Below, in pieces: positions 44,228 to 52,761 of a stretch of 64,000 bases of DNA (its first letter is position 1; each line of letters begins with the position of its first letter). Made by a program: the position numbers and the translations under genes. Source of the DNA: Burkholderiales bacterium 70-64 (GTDB lineage: Bacteria > Pseudomonadota > Gammaproteobacteria > Burkholderiales > Burkholderiaceae_E); contig MKUQ01000054.1 of assembly GCA_001898645.1 (NCBI GenBank), positions 1 to 64,000 of the forward strand. The letters are read 5' to 3'. The notes below the pieces were generated by a model. The model saw only the letters and a list, made by a program, of their open reading frames with translations, made no database searches and was not told where the DNA came from.

Positions 44228-44962
44228 CTACAGGTAGAGCATGCGTTCGCGTTCGTCGGGCGTGGGTACGAAGCCGCGCGTCTGGTAGTGGTCGAAGATC
44301 GCCTCGACCACCTGCGCGGGATCGTCGATCACCTGGATCAGGTCGAGGTCTCCCGGCGAGATGAGGTCGTTGCCGAGCAGCTGCTCGCGCATCCATTCGA
44401 GCAGGCCGCGCCAGAAGGCGCCGTCGACCAGGATGATGGGGATGCGCCGCCCCATGCGCGTCTGCACCATGGTGAGCATCTCGCACAGCTCGTCGAGCGT
44501 GCCGAAGCCCCCGGGCACGGCGACGAAGGCGGTGGCGTACTTGGCGAAGGCGACCTTGCGCGCGAAGAAGTGCCGGAAGGTGAGCGAGATGTCCTGGTAG
44601 CCGTTGCCGTGCTGCTCCATGGGCAGCTGGATGTTCAGCCCCACCGAGGCCGACTTGCCCGCGTAGCCGCCGCGATTGGCCGCCTCCATGATGCCGGGGC
44701 CGCCGCCCGAGATGATGGCGAAGCCGGCATCGGAGAGGCGGCGCGCGATGTCGACGGTGAGCTCGTACCAGCGATGGCCGGGGCGCACGCGCGCGCTGCC
44801 GAAGATCGACACCGCGGGGCGGATCTCGGCGAGCCGCTCCGTGGCCTCGACGAACTCTGAGATAATTCCAAAGATATGCCATGACTCGCGCGCCTTCAGC
44901 GAAGTCGAGCGTTCCTGGCTCGCCACCGCGCGCAACTGCGGCACCTGTTTGCTGCTGGACAT
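44228..44962 (-). CDS. LOG-family nucleotide 5'-monophosphate nucleosidase
   Basis: A 244-residue protein of the LOG (Rossmann-like lysine decarboxylase/cytokinin riboside phosphoribohydrolase) family. VSIFGSARVRPG, ISGGGPGIMEAANRGGYAGKSASVGLNI, the LOG active-site motif VPGGFGTLDELCEMLTMVQTRMG and an N-terminal helical extension are seen. Family members cleave nucleoside monophosphates to base plus ribose-5-phosphate. The bacterial substrate is uncertain. Its start codon shares the CATG with the polA start on the other strand. Confidence 0.9.
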   Translation of the reverse strand: MSSSKQVPQLRAVASQERSTSLKARESWHIFGIISEFVEATERLAEIRPAVSIFGSARVRPGHRWYELTVDIARRLSDAGFAIISGGGPGIMEAANRGGYAGKSASVGLNIQLPMEQHGNGYQDISLTFRHFFARKVAFAKYATAFVAVPGGFGTLDELCEMLTMVQTRMGRRIPIILVDGAFWRGLLEWMREQLLGNDLISPGDLDLIQVIDDPAQVVEAIFDHYQTRGFVPTPDERERMLYL

Positions 44963-47807
44963 GTCGGAAAAAAAAACGCTTCTGCTGGTTGACGGCTCGA
45001 GCTTCCTGTATCGAGCATTTCACGCACTGCCGGATCTGCGCAGCAAGACGGGTGAGCCCACCGGCGCCATCTACGGCATGGTGGCGATGCTACGGCGTCT
45101 GCGTGCCGACGGCAAATTGGGTGGCGGGGCGACCCGCGGCGCGGTGGTCTTCGATGCGCCGGGCAAGACCTTCCGCGACGAGTGGTACCCCGCGTACAAG
45201 GCCAATCGCAAGGAGATGCCCGAAGACCTGGCGCGCCAGGTCCCGGTCATCCACGAGCTCGTGCGCGCGCTCGGCTGGCCGCTGGTGATGATCGAGGGCA
45301 TCGAGGCCGACGACGTGATCGGCACGCTGGCGGCGCAGGCGCGGCGCCAGGGCATGGGCACCGTCGTGTCCACCGGCGACAAGGATCTCGCCCAGCTCGT
45401 GGCCGACGACGTGGTGCTGGTCAACACCATGGTCGGGCGCGAAGGCGGGCCGGTGGAGCGACTCGATCGCGACGGCGTCAAGGCCAAGTTCGGTGTGCCG
45501 CCGGAGCGCATCGTCGACTGGCTGACCCTGGTCGGCGACGCGGTCGACAACGTGCCGGGCGTCGACAAGGTCGGCCCGAAGACCGCGGTCAAGTGGCTCG
45601 ACCAGTACGGCTCGCTCGATGCCGTCGTCGAGCACGCCGGCGCGATCGGCGGCGTGGTGGGCGAGAACCTGCGCAAGGCGCTCGACTGGCTGCCGGTGGC
45701 GCGCCGGCTGGTCACCGTCAAGACCGACTGCGAGCTGGCGCCGCACGTCGGGTCGATCGACGATACGCTCGCCCTGGCCGACGAGGACCCCGCCGCGCTC
45801 AGGGCGCTGTTCGAGCGCTGCAACTTCCGCACCTGGCTGCGCGATCTCGAGGCGCGCGCGGCGGCCGCGGCGCCGGCCGGCGGGGCCGCTGCGGGGGCCG
45901 CTTCGGGGACCACGTCGGGGGATGCTCCAGGAGCTGCTGCCGCGCCGCAGGCCGGCACCGGCTCCGCGGCGCCCGGTGAGGGCGCATCCGCCGCCGATGC
46001 CGGCCTCGACTACGAAACGGTGCTCGAGGCCGGGCAGCTCGAGCGCTGGATCGCGCGCATCGAGTCGGCCGCGCTGGTCGCGCTCGACACCGAGACCACC
46101 TCGCTCGATCCGATGCGCGCCGAGCTGGTCGGCCTGTCGCTGTCGGTCGAGCCGTTCCAGGCCTGCTACGTGCCGCTGGCGCACCGCTATACCGGAGCAC
46201 CGGAGCAGCTCGCGCGCGAGCAGGTGCTCGAGAGGCTGCGCGCCTGGCTCGAGAGCTCGGCGCGCGCCAAGGTGGGCCAGAATCTCAAGTACGACACGCA
46301 CGTGTTCGAGAATCACGGCATCCGGCTGGCCGGCATCGAGCACGACACGCTGCTCGAGAGCTACGTGCTCGAGGCGCACCGCAACCACGACATGGATTCG
46401 CTCGCCGAGCGGCACCTGAACCGGCGCACCATCACCTACCACGAGGTGGCCGGCAAGGGCGCGAGCCAGATCGGCTTCGAGCAGGTGCCGATCGATCGGG
46501 CGGCGCGCTACGCCGCCGAGGACGCCGACGTGACGCTGCACCTGCACCGCACGCTGTATCCGCAGATCGCCGCCGATGCGCGGCTCGATCGCGTCTACCG
46601 CGAGATCGAGATCCCGGTCTCGCGCGTGCTGCAGCGCATGGAGCGCAACGGCGTGCTGATCGACGCCGAGGCGCTGGCGCGCCAGTCCGACCAGCTCGGG
46701 CGCAGGATGCTCGAGCTCGAGCGCCAGGCGGTCGAGGCGGCGGGCCAGCCGTTCAACCTGAACTCGCCCAAGCAGCTCGGCGAGATCCTGTTCGGGCGTC
46801 TCGGCCTGCCGGTGGTGAGGAAGACTGCGAGCGGCGCGCCCTCGACCGACGAGGAGGTGCTGGCCAAGCTCGCCGAGGACTACCCGCTGCCGCGCATCCT
46901 GCTCGACTGGCGCGCTCTCGCCAAGCTCAAGAGCACCTACACCGACAAGCTGCCGAAGATGGTCGACCCGCGCAGCGGCCGCGTGCACACCAGCTACTCG
47001 CAGGCGGTGGCGGTCACCGGCCGGCTCGCCTCGAGCGATCCCAACCTGCAGAACATCCCGGTGCGCACCGGCGAGGGCCGGCGCATCCGCGAGGCCTTCG
47101 TCGCCGCGCCGGGCTGGCGCATCGTCTCGGCCGACTACTCGCAGATCGAGCTGCGCATCATGGCGCACATCTCGGGCGACGAGGGGCTGCTGCGCGCCTT
47201 CGAGCAGGGTATGGACATCCATCGCGCCACCGCGGCCGAGATCTTCGGCATCGAGCCGGCCGAGGTCAGCGCCGAGCAGCGCCGCTACGCCAAGGTGATC
47301 AACTTCGGGCTCATCTACGGCATGAGCGCCTACGGCCTGGCGAGCAACCTCGGCATCGAGCGCGACGCCGCGAAGAACTACATCGAGCGCTATTTCGCAC
47401 GCTATCCGGGCGTGGCGCGCTACATGGAGCGCACGCGAGAGCTCGCGCGCCGCCAGGGTTATGTCGAGACGGTGTTCGGCCGCCGCCTGTGGCTGGCCGA
47501 GATCAACAGCCCGAACGGCCCGCGGCGGGCCGGCGCCGAGCGCGCCGCGATCAACGCGCCGATGCAGGGCACGGCGGCCGACCTGATCAAGCTCGCCATG
47601 ATCGCGGTGCAGGGCTGGCTCGAGCGCGAGCGGCTGGGCGCCATGCTCATCATGCAGGTGCACGACGAGCTGGTGCTCGAGGTGCCCGAGGCCGAGCTCG
47701 AGCAGGTGTGCGCACAGGTGCCGGAGCTGATGACCGGCGTGGCCACCCTGGCCGTGCCGCTCGAGGTGCAGTGCGGGGTGGGCGGCAACTGGGAGCAGGC
47801 GCACTGA
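44961..47807 (+). CDS. polA: DNA polymerase I
   Basis: A 948-residue three-domain enzyme. Residues 1-300 are the 5' nuclease (LLLVDGSSFLYRAFHALPDL, VVSTGDKDLAQLV, DAVDNVPGVDKVGPKTA). A 50-residue Ala/Gly-rich linker leads to the proofreading domain with Exo I ALDTETTSL, Exo II VGQNLKYDTHVFE and Exo III YAAEDADVT all intact. The polymerase domain has motif A VSADYSQIELRIMAH, the O helix RRYAKVINFGLIYGMSAYGLA and motif C IMQVHDELVLEV. Codons 3-5 form a run of nine A residues. The ATG at 44961 shares its CATG with the divergent LOG start, so its promoter must lie inside the LOG gene. Confidence 0.97.
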   Translation: MSEKKTLLLVDGSSFLYRAFHALPDLRSKTGEPTGAIYGMVAMLRRLRADGKLGGGATRGAVVFDAPGKTFRDEWYPAYKANRKEMPEDLARQVPVIHELVRALGWPLVMIEGIEADDVIGTLAAQARRQGMGTVVSTGDKDLAQLVADDVVLVNTMVGREGGPVERLDRDGVKAKFGVPPERIVDWLTLVGDAVDNVPGVDKVGPKTAVKWLDQYGSLDAVVEHAGAIGGVVGENLRKALDWLPVARRLVTVKTDCELAPHVGSIDDTLALADEDPAALRALFERCNFRTWLRDLEARAAAAAPAGGAAAGAASGTTSGDAPGAAAAPQAGTGSAAPGEGASAADAGLDYETVLEAGQLERWIARIESAALVALDTETTSLDPMRAELVGLSLSVEPFQACYVPLAHRYTGAPEQLAREQVLERLRAWLESSARAKVGQNLKYDTHVFENHGIRLAGIEHDTLLESYVLEAHRNHDMDSLAERHLNRRTITYHEVAGKGASQIGFEQVPIDRAARYAAEDADVTLHLHRTLYPQIAADARLDRVYREIEIPVSRVLQRMERNGVLIDAEALARQSDQLGRRMLELERQAVEAAGQPFNLNSPKQLGEILFGRLGLPVVRKTASGAPSTDEEVLAKLAEDYPLPRILLDWRALAKLKSTYTDKLPKMVDPRSGRVHTSYSQAVAVTGRLASSDPNLQNIPVRTGEGRRIREAFVAAPGWRIVSADYSQIELRIMAHISGDEGLLRAFEQGMDIHRATAAEIFGIEPAEVSAEQRRYAKVINFGLIYGMSAYGLASNLGIERDAAKNYIERYFARYPGVARYMERTRELARRQGYVETVFGRRLWLAEINSPNGPRRAGAERAAINAPMQGTAADLIKLAMIAVQGWLERERLGAMLIMQVHDELVLEVPEAELEQVCAQVPELMTGVATLAVPLEVQCGVGGNWEQAH

Positions 47808-48589
47808 TGTCCACCCTGCCGATGATCGTCGTCGCCACGGTGCTGGGCGGGCTGGCCAGCGTGCTCGCGGCGGCCTGGCTGTCGCTGTCGCTGCTGGCCG
47901 GGATGGTGCACCGCATGGTCAGCCTGTCGGCCGGGCTGCTGCTGGCGATGGCGGTGCTGCACCTGATTCCGGAGGCCTTCGAGTCGCACGTCGAGCCGCA
48001 GGCGCTCTCGTGGACGCTGCTCGGCGGCCTGATCGGCTTCTTCGTGCTCGAGAAGCTGGCGGTGCTGCGCCACAGCCACCATCACGAAGGCGACGGGCAC
48101 GACCACCACCACGGCCACGATCGCGAGGAGGCGCGGCGCGGCGGCGTGCTGATTCTGGTCGGCGACACCATCCACAACTTCGCCGACGGCGTGATGATCG
48201 CGGCCGCCTTCATGGCCGACCCGATGCTGGGCGTGCTCACCACGCTGGCGATCGCCGCCCACGAGATCCCGCAGGAGATCGGCGACTTCATCATCCTGGT
48301 GCACGCGGGCTATACGCGCGCGCGCGCGCTGCTCTACAACTCGCTGAGCGGCCTGTCGGCGGTGGCGGGCGGCGTGGCCGGCTACTTCGCGCTGGCGCAC
48401 AGCCAGGACATGCTGCCCTACGTGCTGATGCTGGCCACCGCGAGCTTCATCTACGTCGCGCTGGCCGACCTCATCCCCGACATGCACCTGGCCACGCGCC
48501 GGCGCGGCGAGTGGTTCTGGCAGTTCGTGATGATGATGCTCGGCGTGGCACTGATCGCCCTGACCAGCGCCCTGGTGGGGGGGCATTGA
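47807..48589 (+). CDS. ZIP-family metal transporter
   Basis: A 260-residue ZIP permease with eight predicted helices. The cytoplasmic loop is His-rich (HSHHHEGDGHDHHHGHD). The binuclear metal site is DTIHNFADGVMIAAAF in helix IV and AAHEIPQEIGDFIIL in helix V, the canonical HNxxD and HExxxE pattern. It imports or exchanges Zn2+ or related divalent ions at the inner membrane. The ATG overlaps the polA TGA, so it is co-transcribed with polA. Confidence 0.93.
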   Translation: MSTLPMIVVATVLGGLASVLAAAWLSLSLLAGMVHRMVSLSAGLLLAMAVLHLIPEAFESHVEPQALSWTLLGGLIGFFVLEKLAVLRHSHHHEGDGHDHHHGHDREEARRGGVLILVGDTIHNFADGVMIAAAFMADPMLGVLTTLAIAAHEIPQEIGDFIILVHAGYTRARALLYNSLSGLSAVAGGVAGYFALAHSQDMLPYVLMLATASFIYVALADLIPDMHLATRRRGEWFWQFVMMMLGVALIALTSALVGGH

Positions 48590-48614
48590 CGGTGCGCGGG
48601 CGGGCCCGGTGAGC

Positions 48615-49514
48615 ATGGCCAGCCCGCGCGCGCTGTTCCTGCTGGCAGTGCTCACCCTGGTCTGGGGAACCAACTTCGCGCTGTTCCCGCTGGCGGTGCG
48701 CGAAGTCTCGGTGTGGACGTTCCGCGCCGTCGCCCTGCCCGCGTCCGGTGCCATCCTGCTCGCCGTGGCGCGGGCGCGCGGCCAGCCGCTGTCCATCGCG
48801 CGCCGGCACTGGCCGACGATGATCGTCTCGGCGCTCGCCTATCTCGCCACCTGGAACATCGCCAGCACCTATTCGGCGGTGCTGATCCCCTCGGGCCAGA
48901 CCGCGGTGCTGGGCTTCACCATGCCCTTGTGGTCGGCGCTCATCTCGTGGGCGGTGCTCGGCGAGCGGCCGGGCGTCCGCATGCTGCTGGCCATCGTGCT
49001 GGGCGCGGCGGCAGTGGCCCTGCTGATGCTGCCCGACTTCGGCGCGTACGCTCACGCGCCTCTCGGCCTGGCGCTCGGGCTGCTGGCCGGCCTGGGCTGG
49101 GCGGTCGGCACGCTGGTGCTGGCGCGCGGCGCCGTGGCCGCGCCCGCCCTGGTGCTGAGCGGCTGGCAACTGATCCTCGGCGGCGTGCCGATCGCGATCG
49201 GGGCGCTGGCATTCGGCGACGGCCGCTGGTTCGTGCCCTCGTGGCAGTCGATCGCCGTGATCGGCTGGATCACGCTGGTGCCGATGGCCATCGGCAACGC
49301 GTGCTGGTTCGCCATCGTCGGCCTGCTGCCGGCCGGCGTGGCCGGGCTCTCCTCGATCATGGTGCCGGTGATCGCGCTGGTGTCGGGCGCCCTCGTCCAC
49401 GGCGAGCCGCTCGGGCCGATCCAGACGGCGGCGATGGCCTGTTGCGCCGCCTCGCTGTGGCTGGCATTGTTCGAGCGTCGGCCGGCCGGCTCGCGGGCCC
49501 GGAGCAAGCCATGA
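48615..49514 (+). CDS. EamA/DMT-family transporter
   Basis: 299 residues with ten hydrophobic segments in two EamA repeats. The first begins LFLLAVLTLVWGTNFALFPLAVREVSVWTFRAVALPASGAILL and the second around LGLALGLLAGLGWAVGTLVLARGAV; the usual IPSGQTAVLGFTMPLWSALISWAVLGERPG helix pair is present. Substrate is unknown (family members export amino acids or other metabolites). An upstream GTG at 48609 is an alternative start. It overlaps the GFA gene start by 4 bp. Confidence 0.88.
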   Translation: MASPRALFLLAVLTLVWGTNFALFPLAVREVSVWTFRAVALPASGAILLAVARARGQPLSIARRHWPTMIVSALAYLATWNIASTYSAVLIPSGQTAVLGFTMPLWSALISWAVLGERPGVRMLLAIVLGAAAVALLMLPDFGAYAHAPLGLALGLLAGLGWAVGTLVLARGAVAAPALVLSGWQLILGGVPIAIGALAFGDGRWFVPSWQSIAVIGWITLVPMAIGNACWFAIVGLLPAGVAGLSSIMVPVIALVSGALVHGEPLGPIQTAAMACCAASLWLALFERRPAGSRARSKP

Positions 49515-50242
49515 AACTGAACGGCTCGTGTCATTGTCAGGCGGTGCGGTTCACGGTGGAGTCCGCCTCTCCGTATCCGTTCATGCGTTGCTATTGCTCG
49601 ATCTGCCGCAAGACCGCGGGGGCGGGCGGCTACGCGATCAACCTCGGCGCCGACCGGCGCACGCTGGTCGGCGAGGGCGCCGAGCACCTGTCCGTCTACC
49701 GCGCGAGCCTGGAAGACGGCAGCGAGAGCAGCGGCGAGCGCAACTTCTGCCGCCGTTGCGGCAGCGCGCTGTGGCTCTACGATCCCAACTGGCCGGACCT
49801 GGGCCTGTTCACCCTACGATCGACCCCGCGCCGGGGCCTGGCGAGCCGCCAAACGAGGCGCCGGCGACGCGCGTGGCGGTGCCACGCAAGGAGCCGGCAA
49901 CGAAGTGTGGCGGCTCGCCAGACCCCGGCCCGCAGGGTGAACCCGAAAACAGCACGCACTCGGCGTTGCAAATGCTCGCCGTGGCCCCGCCACGGCTGCG
50001 CTTTGCGCCTTGATTGCGTGCTGTTTTCGGGCTCACGCGGGGTCGATCGTAGGGTGAACAGGCCCAAGCACCCGCACGCCTCGGTCATCGACACGCCGCT
50101 GCCGGTGCCGCCCGAGCGGGTGCACATCATGCTCGGCTCGAAGGCACCATGGGTCGAGCCCGAGGTGCGCCCCGGCGACCGCAGCTTCGATCGGTACCCC
50201 GACGAATCGCTGGCGCAGTGGCACGCCCGCCACGGGCTGTAA
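49511..50242 (+). CDS. GFA/CENP-V-family zinc protein carrying an in-frame inverted-repeat insertion
   Basis: A 243-residue reading frame. Residues 1-97 are a GFA domain with zinc ligands in GSCHCQAVRF, CYCSICRKTAGAGGYAINLG and FCRRCGSALWLYDPNWPD. Residues from about 187 on resume the family C-terminus (HPHASVIDTPLPVPPERVHI...). Between them about 89 residues of Arg-rich sequence are encoded entirely by the 265-bp element at 49801-50065, which keeps the frame open. Without it the protein would be near 154 residues, the normal size. GFA proteins include glutathione-dependent formaldehyde-activating enzymes. Whether this version folds is unclear; it may be a decaying gene. Confidence 0.8.
   Translation: MKLNGSCHCQAVRFTVESASPYPFMRCYCSICRKTAGAGGYAINLGADRRTLVGEGAEHLSVYRASLEDGSESSGERNFCRRCGSALWLYDPNWPDLGLFTLRSTPRRGLASRQTRRRRRAWRCHARSRQRSVAARQTPARRVNPKTARTRRCKCSPWPRHGCALRLDCVLFSGSRGVDRRVNRPKHPHASVIDTPLPVPPERVHIMLGSKAPWVEPEVRPGDRSFDRYPDESLAQWHARHGL
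49801..50065 (+). mobile_element. 265-bp miniature inverted-repeat element (non-autonomous)
   Basis: Perfect 30-bp terminal inverted repeats: the left reads GGGCCTGTTCACCC, TACGATCG, ACCCCGCG, and the right is its exact complement ending at 50065. Inside are two stem-loops: 20-bp arms with one mismatch (49831-49850 with 49909-49928) and perfect 16-bp arms CCCGAAAACAGCACGC/GCGTGCTGTTTTCGGG (49942-49957 with 50016-50031). The whole could fold as a cloverleaf. Including one complementary flanking base each side it is 267 bp, a multiple of three. No transposase, coding gene or clear target duplication is seen. Confidence 0.8.
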
Positions 50243-50333
50243 AGGGCACGGACCGGCCCGCGCCGCGATCCGGTCCCGCGCCTGCAACGGCCGCCGCACC
50301 GCCGCGCCTGCCGGCACGGCCCCGGCCGCCTGC

Positions 50334-50765
50334 CTACGGCTTGAGCTGCGCCCGCACCTCACCGCCCGGGTGCGCTGCGCTGTGGACGTTCACGTACAGC
50401 TTGCCGGCCTTGAACGACTCGTACTGCGCGTCGGTGAGCTTCGAGCCGCTCGGCACGACCCATTTGTCGGAACCTTCCTTGGTCAGCGGGATGATCACCG
50501 GGCCGTTGGCGCCGGCAGCGCCTTCGTGGATGTGCGCCATCGTTCCGGCGACCCCGGTGGTGGTCACCGAGCCGCTCACCGACTTGTCGGAGCCCACGGT
50601 GATCGTGCCGCTGCCCGCGGCGCTGGTCGTGACCGCCGGCACTTCGTCGCTCCCCTTCAGGGTGAGCTTCATCTCCTGTGCCCCGGCCGGGGCGAGCAGC
50701 GCGAACGCGGCGCCTGCCGCGAGTGCCGGCAGCATGGATCGGCGAATGCGGGTCAGGGTATGCAT
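50334..50765 (-). CDS. Exported CHRD-domain protein
   Basis: 143 residues. A signal peptide (MHTLTRIRRSMLPALAAGAAFALLAPAGA) precedes a single CHRD domain: MKLTLKGSDEVPAVTTSAAGSGTITV, VAGTMAHIHEGAAGANGPVIIPLT and LYVNVHSAAHPGGEVRAQL. AGGAGG lies 7-8 nt before the ATG, so the start is firm; the longer track ORF is rejected. CHRD domains occur in secreted proteins of unclear role. It stands alone between the GFA gene and a repeat island. Confidence 0.9.
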   Translation of the reverse strand: MHTLTRIRRSMLPALAAGAAFALLAPAGAQEMKLTLKGSDEVPAVTTSAAGSGTITVGSDKSVSGSVTTTGVAGTMAHIHEGAAGANGPVIIPLTKEGSDKWVVPSGSKLTDAQYESFKAGKLYVNVHSAAHPGGEVRAQLKP

Positions 50766-50921
50766 GGCGATATCCTCCTGCGGATCGGACCGCCCGGCGC
50801 GCCGGCCCGGCGCGTCCCGGATGGTCAGCGGAATTGTGCGCCGCTGCGGCGATTCGTGCAGCGGCGTACGCTGGCGCGCAGTTCCTCGTCGTTCTGCTCT
50901 GCCGAGCTTGGCGCGGTCGCG

Positions 50922-51295
50922 GCAGTCGGCGGGCGGCCGGGCCCAGGGGGGCGCGGCGCTGGGCACGGCGGTCGGTGCTGCGCGCCGGCGCCTCGTTTGG
51001 CGGCTCGCCAGGCCCCGGCGCGGGGTCGATCGTAGGGTGAACAGGCCCAGGTCCGGCCAGTTGGGATCGTAGAGCCACAGCGCGCTGCCGCAACGGCGGC
51101 AGAAGTTGCGCTCGCCGCTGCTCTCGCTGCCGTCTTCCAGGCTCGCGCGGACCGGCATGACGTTGGCACCGAGGCCGTTGCCTGCGCACGCCACCGCGGT
51201 ATCGGCAAAGGCGCCGGCCCCGGGCGGCCCGCGCCTTTGCTCGCGCCAATCGAAGCACGCAAAGTGACCGACGCACGCGAAGTGGCCGATCTTCG
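50922..51295. repeat. Mosaic repeat island upstream of the CHRD gene
   Basis: About 375 bp without a plausible gene, built of three blocks. Block 1 (about 50922-50983) matches the complement of 62700-62771, including one 43-bp arm. Block 2 (50984-51150) is an inverted copy of part of the GFA gene. Block 3 (51150-51295) matches the complement of 62352-62420 followed by the complement of 62086-62149, in the same order as the arn island. Reading frames here encode only Arg/Pro/Ala-rich shadows. Confidence 0.7.
50984..51150 (-). repeat. Inverted partial copy of the GFA gene with the element end
   Basis: About 168 bp identical by eye to 49699-49867 on the opposite strand. It includes about 100 bp of GFA coding sequence (LEDGSESSGERNFCRRCG) and the first roughly 67 bp of the miniature element. 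One junction lies in the shared string CCGCGCGAGC, the other in GCCGGCG, suggesting microhomology-mediated capture after the element had inserted. Confidence 0.8.
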
Positions 51296-51305
51296 AGAAC
51301 CGTGA

Positions 51306-51878
51306 TTACAGGCTGGCGATCAGGCGCTCGAAGGCGGCTTCGTCGAACACGGTGTTGTCGAAGCGCAGCAGGGCCGGGTACTGGGCCGGGTCGGGATCGA
51401 AGCGCCGCTTGCGGTACTCGTCCCAGTGCGCGAGCTTGTAGCGATCGTTCGGATGGGCGCGGGCGATGATGCGCGCGCGGGCGGTGGCTTCGTCCAGCAC
51501 CACCCACACCACCGAGATGCGCGTCTCGGGCGGTACGCCGAGGGCGGCCGCGTCGAACAGCCGGCGCGATTTCACCTCGCGCGAGAATGGACCGACCAGC
51601 ACCACGTTGACGCCCAGCGCGAGGTTCTCGGCCGCGATGTGCAGCAGCCCCTCGTATTCCCGGTCGCGCAGGTTCTCCAGGTAGACCGGGCTGTCGCGAT
51701 CATCGGGGTCGCCGGTGAGCAGGCCCATCACGTGGGCGCTGTAGGCGCCGTAGACCGTGTCCTTGTCGAGCACGCAGAAGCTCTCGCCGGTGCGCGCATG
51801 CAGGCGCGGCACCGCGCGCAGCGCCAGGGTGGTCTTGCCGGCACCGGCATGGCCGGTGAAGAAGACGAGTCGTGCCAT
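51306..51878 (-). CDS. AAA/P-loop kinase-like protein
   Basis: 190 residues with a P-loop NTPase fold. Walker A is FFTGHAGAGKTTLALRA; VLDKDTVYG and the later VNVVLVGPFSREV and ISVVWVVLDEATARARIIAR resemble nucleoside/APS kinase or zeta-toxin-like small-molecule kinases. The C-terminus has a HPNDRYKLAHWDEYRKRRFDPD lid. The substrate is unknown. It lies 9 bp downstream of the sulfurtransferase gene on the same strand. Confidence 0.8.
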   Translation of the reverse strand: MARLVFFTGHAGAGKTTLALRAVPRLHARTGESFCVLDKDTVYGAYSAHVMGLLTGDPDDRDSPVYLENLRDREYEGLLHIAAENLALGVNVVLVGPFSREVKSRRLFDAAALGVPPETRISVVWVVLDEATARARIIARAHPNDRYKLAHWDEYRKRRFDPDPAQYPALLRFDNTVFDEAAFERLIASL

Positions 51879-51887
51879 GACGTCGGC

Positions 51888-52742
51888 TCAGGGCCGGGCG
51901 CCGGTGGCCACCGGACGTGCGGGGTCGGCGCACCACTCGCTCCACGACCCCGGGTAGAGCGCGCCGCCGGGCAGGCCCGCCAGCTCCATGGCGAGCAGGT
52001 TGTGGCAGGCCGACACGCCCGAGCCGCAGTGGTGCACCAGCGAGGCCGGATCGTGCCCGTCCAGCAGGGCGGCGAATTCCCTGTGCAGCTCGGCGGCGGG
52101 TTTGAAGCGGCCGTCGGGGCGCAGGTTGTCCTGGAACGGCCGGTTGACCGCGCCCGGGATGTGCCCGGCGACCGGATCGAGCGGCTCAACCTCGCCGCGG
52201 TAGCGCTCCGGCGCCCGCGCATCGACGACGAGCCGGTGCGCGTCGCCGAGCCCGGCCAGCACCGCGGCCGCATCGACCTGCGCGACCCGCGGCGCGCGCA
52301 GCGTGAGCGTTCCGGGGCGCCGGTGCGCCCGGCCGGGCTCGCGGCTCAGCGGCCGGCCGGCCGCGCTCCATGCCGGCAGCCCGCCGTCGAGCACCGCCGC
52401 CTCGGCGTGGCCGAGCCAGCGCGCGAGCCACCACAGGCGCACGGCGAACATGGCGCCGGCATCATCGTAGGTGACCAGCTGCACGCCGTCACGCAGGCCC
52501 AGCTCCTCCAGCCGGCGACGCAGAGCCTCCCGGTCGGGCAGCGGATGGCGCCCGTTGCGGCCGGTCTTCGCGCCGGCCAGGTCGCTGTCCTGGTGCAGGA
52601 AGAACGCGCCGGGCAGGTGGCCCGCGGCCCAGGCCGCCGGGCCGTAGGCCGGATCGGCCAGGTCGTGGCGGCAGTCGACGACCACGCAGTCGTCGAGGTG
52701 CGCGGCCAGCTCGTCGACGCCGATCAGCGTGGTCCAGGCCAT
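51888..52742 (-). CDS. sseA: Two-domain rhodanese, 3-mercaptopyruvate sulfurtransferase type
   Basis: 284 residues with tandem rhodanese domains. The N-terminal domain (VVDCRHDLADPAYGPAAWAAGHLPGAFFLHQDSDL) lacks the catalytic Cys. The C-terminal domain has VVDARAPERYRGEVEPLDPVAGHIPGAVNRPFQDNL and the active-site loop HHCGSGVSAC, close to the CGSGVTA loop of mercaptopyruvate sulfurtransferases. It transfers sulfane sulfur to thiols or cyanide. It is 19 bp downstream of the Rieske oxygenase gene. Confidence 0.88.
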   Translation of the reverse strand: MAWTTLIGVDELAAHLDDCVVVDCRHDLADPAYGPAAWAAGHLPGAFFLHQDSDLAGAKTGRNGRHPLPDREALRRRLEELGLRDGVQLVTYDDAGAMFAVRLWWLARWLGHAEAAVLDGGLPAWSAAGRPLSREPGRAHRRPGTLTLRAPRVAQVDAAAVLAGLGDAHRLVVDARAPERYRGEVEPLDPVAGHIPGAVNRPFQDNLRPDGRFKPAAELHREFAALLDGHDPASLVHHCGSGVSACHNLLAMELAGLPGGALYPGSWSEWCADPARPVATGARP

Positions 52743-52761
52743 CGGCTCGCGCTCCGGCCGC

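Noticed and set aside
49801-50065. Complete insertion sequence
   Set aside because: It is only 265 bp, with no transposase frame and no target duplication visible, so it is called a non-autonomous miniature element.
49511-50242. GFA gene as a frameshifted pseudogene
   Set aside because: The frame is continuous through the inserted element, so no frameshift or stop is present. Functional loss is possible but not shown.
50149-51072. 307-residue ORF across the CHRD gene and repeat island
   Set aside because: It runs antisense to the CHRD gene and through repeats. The matching LYDPNW-type residues come from the captured GFA fragment.
50334-51194. CHRD gene as part of a longer 286-residue protein with GFA sequence
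   Set aside because: A strong ribosome site and signal peptide fix the CHRD start at 50765. The upstream part is read-through of the captured GFA copy.
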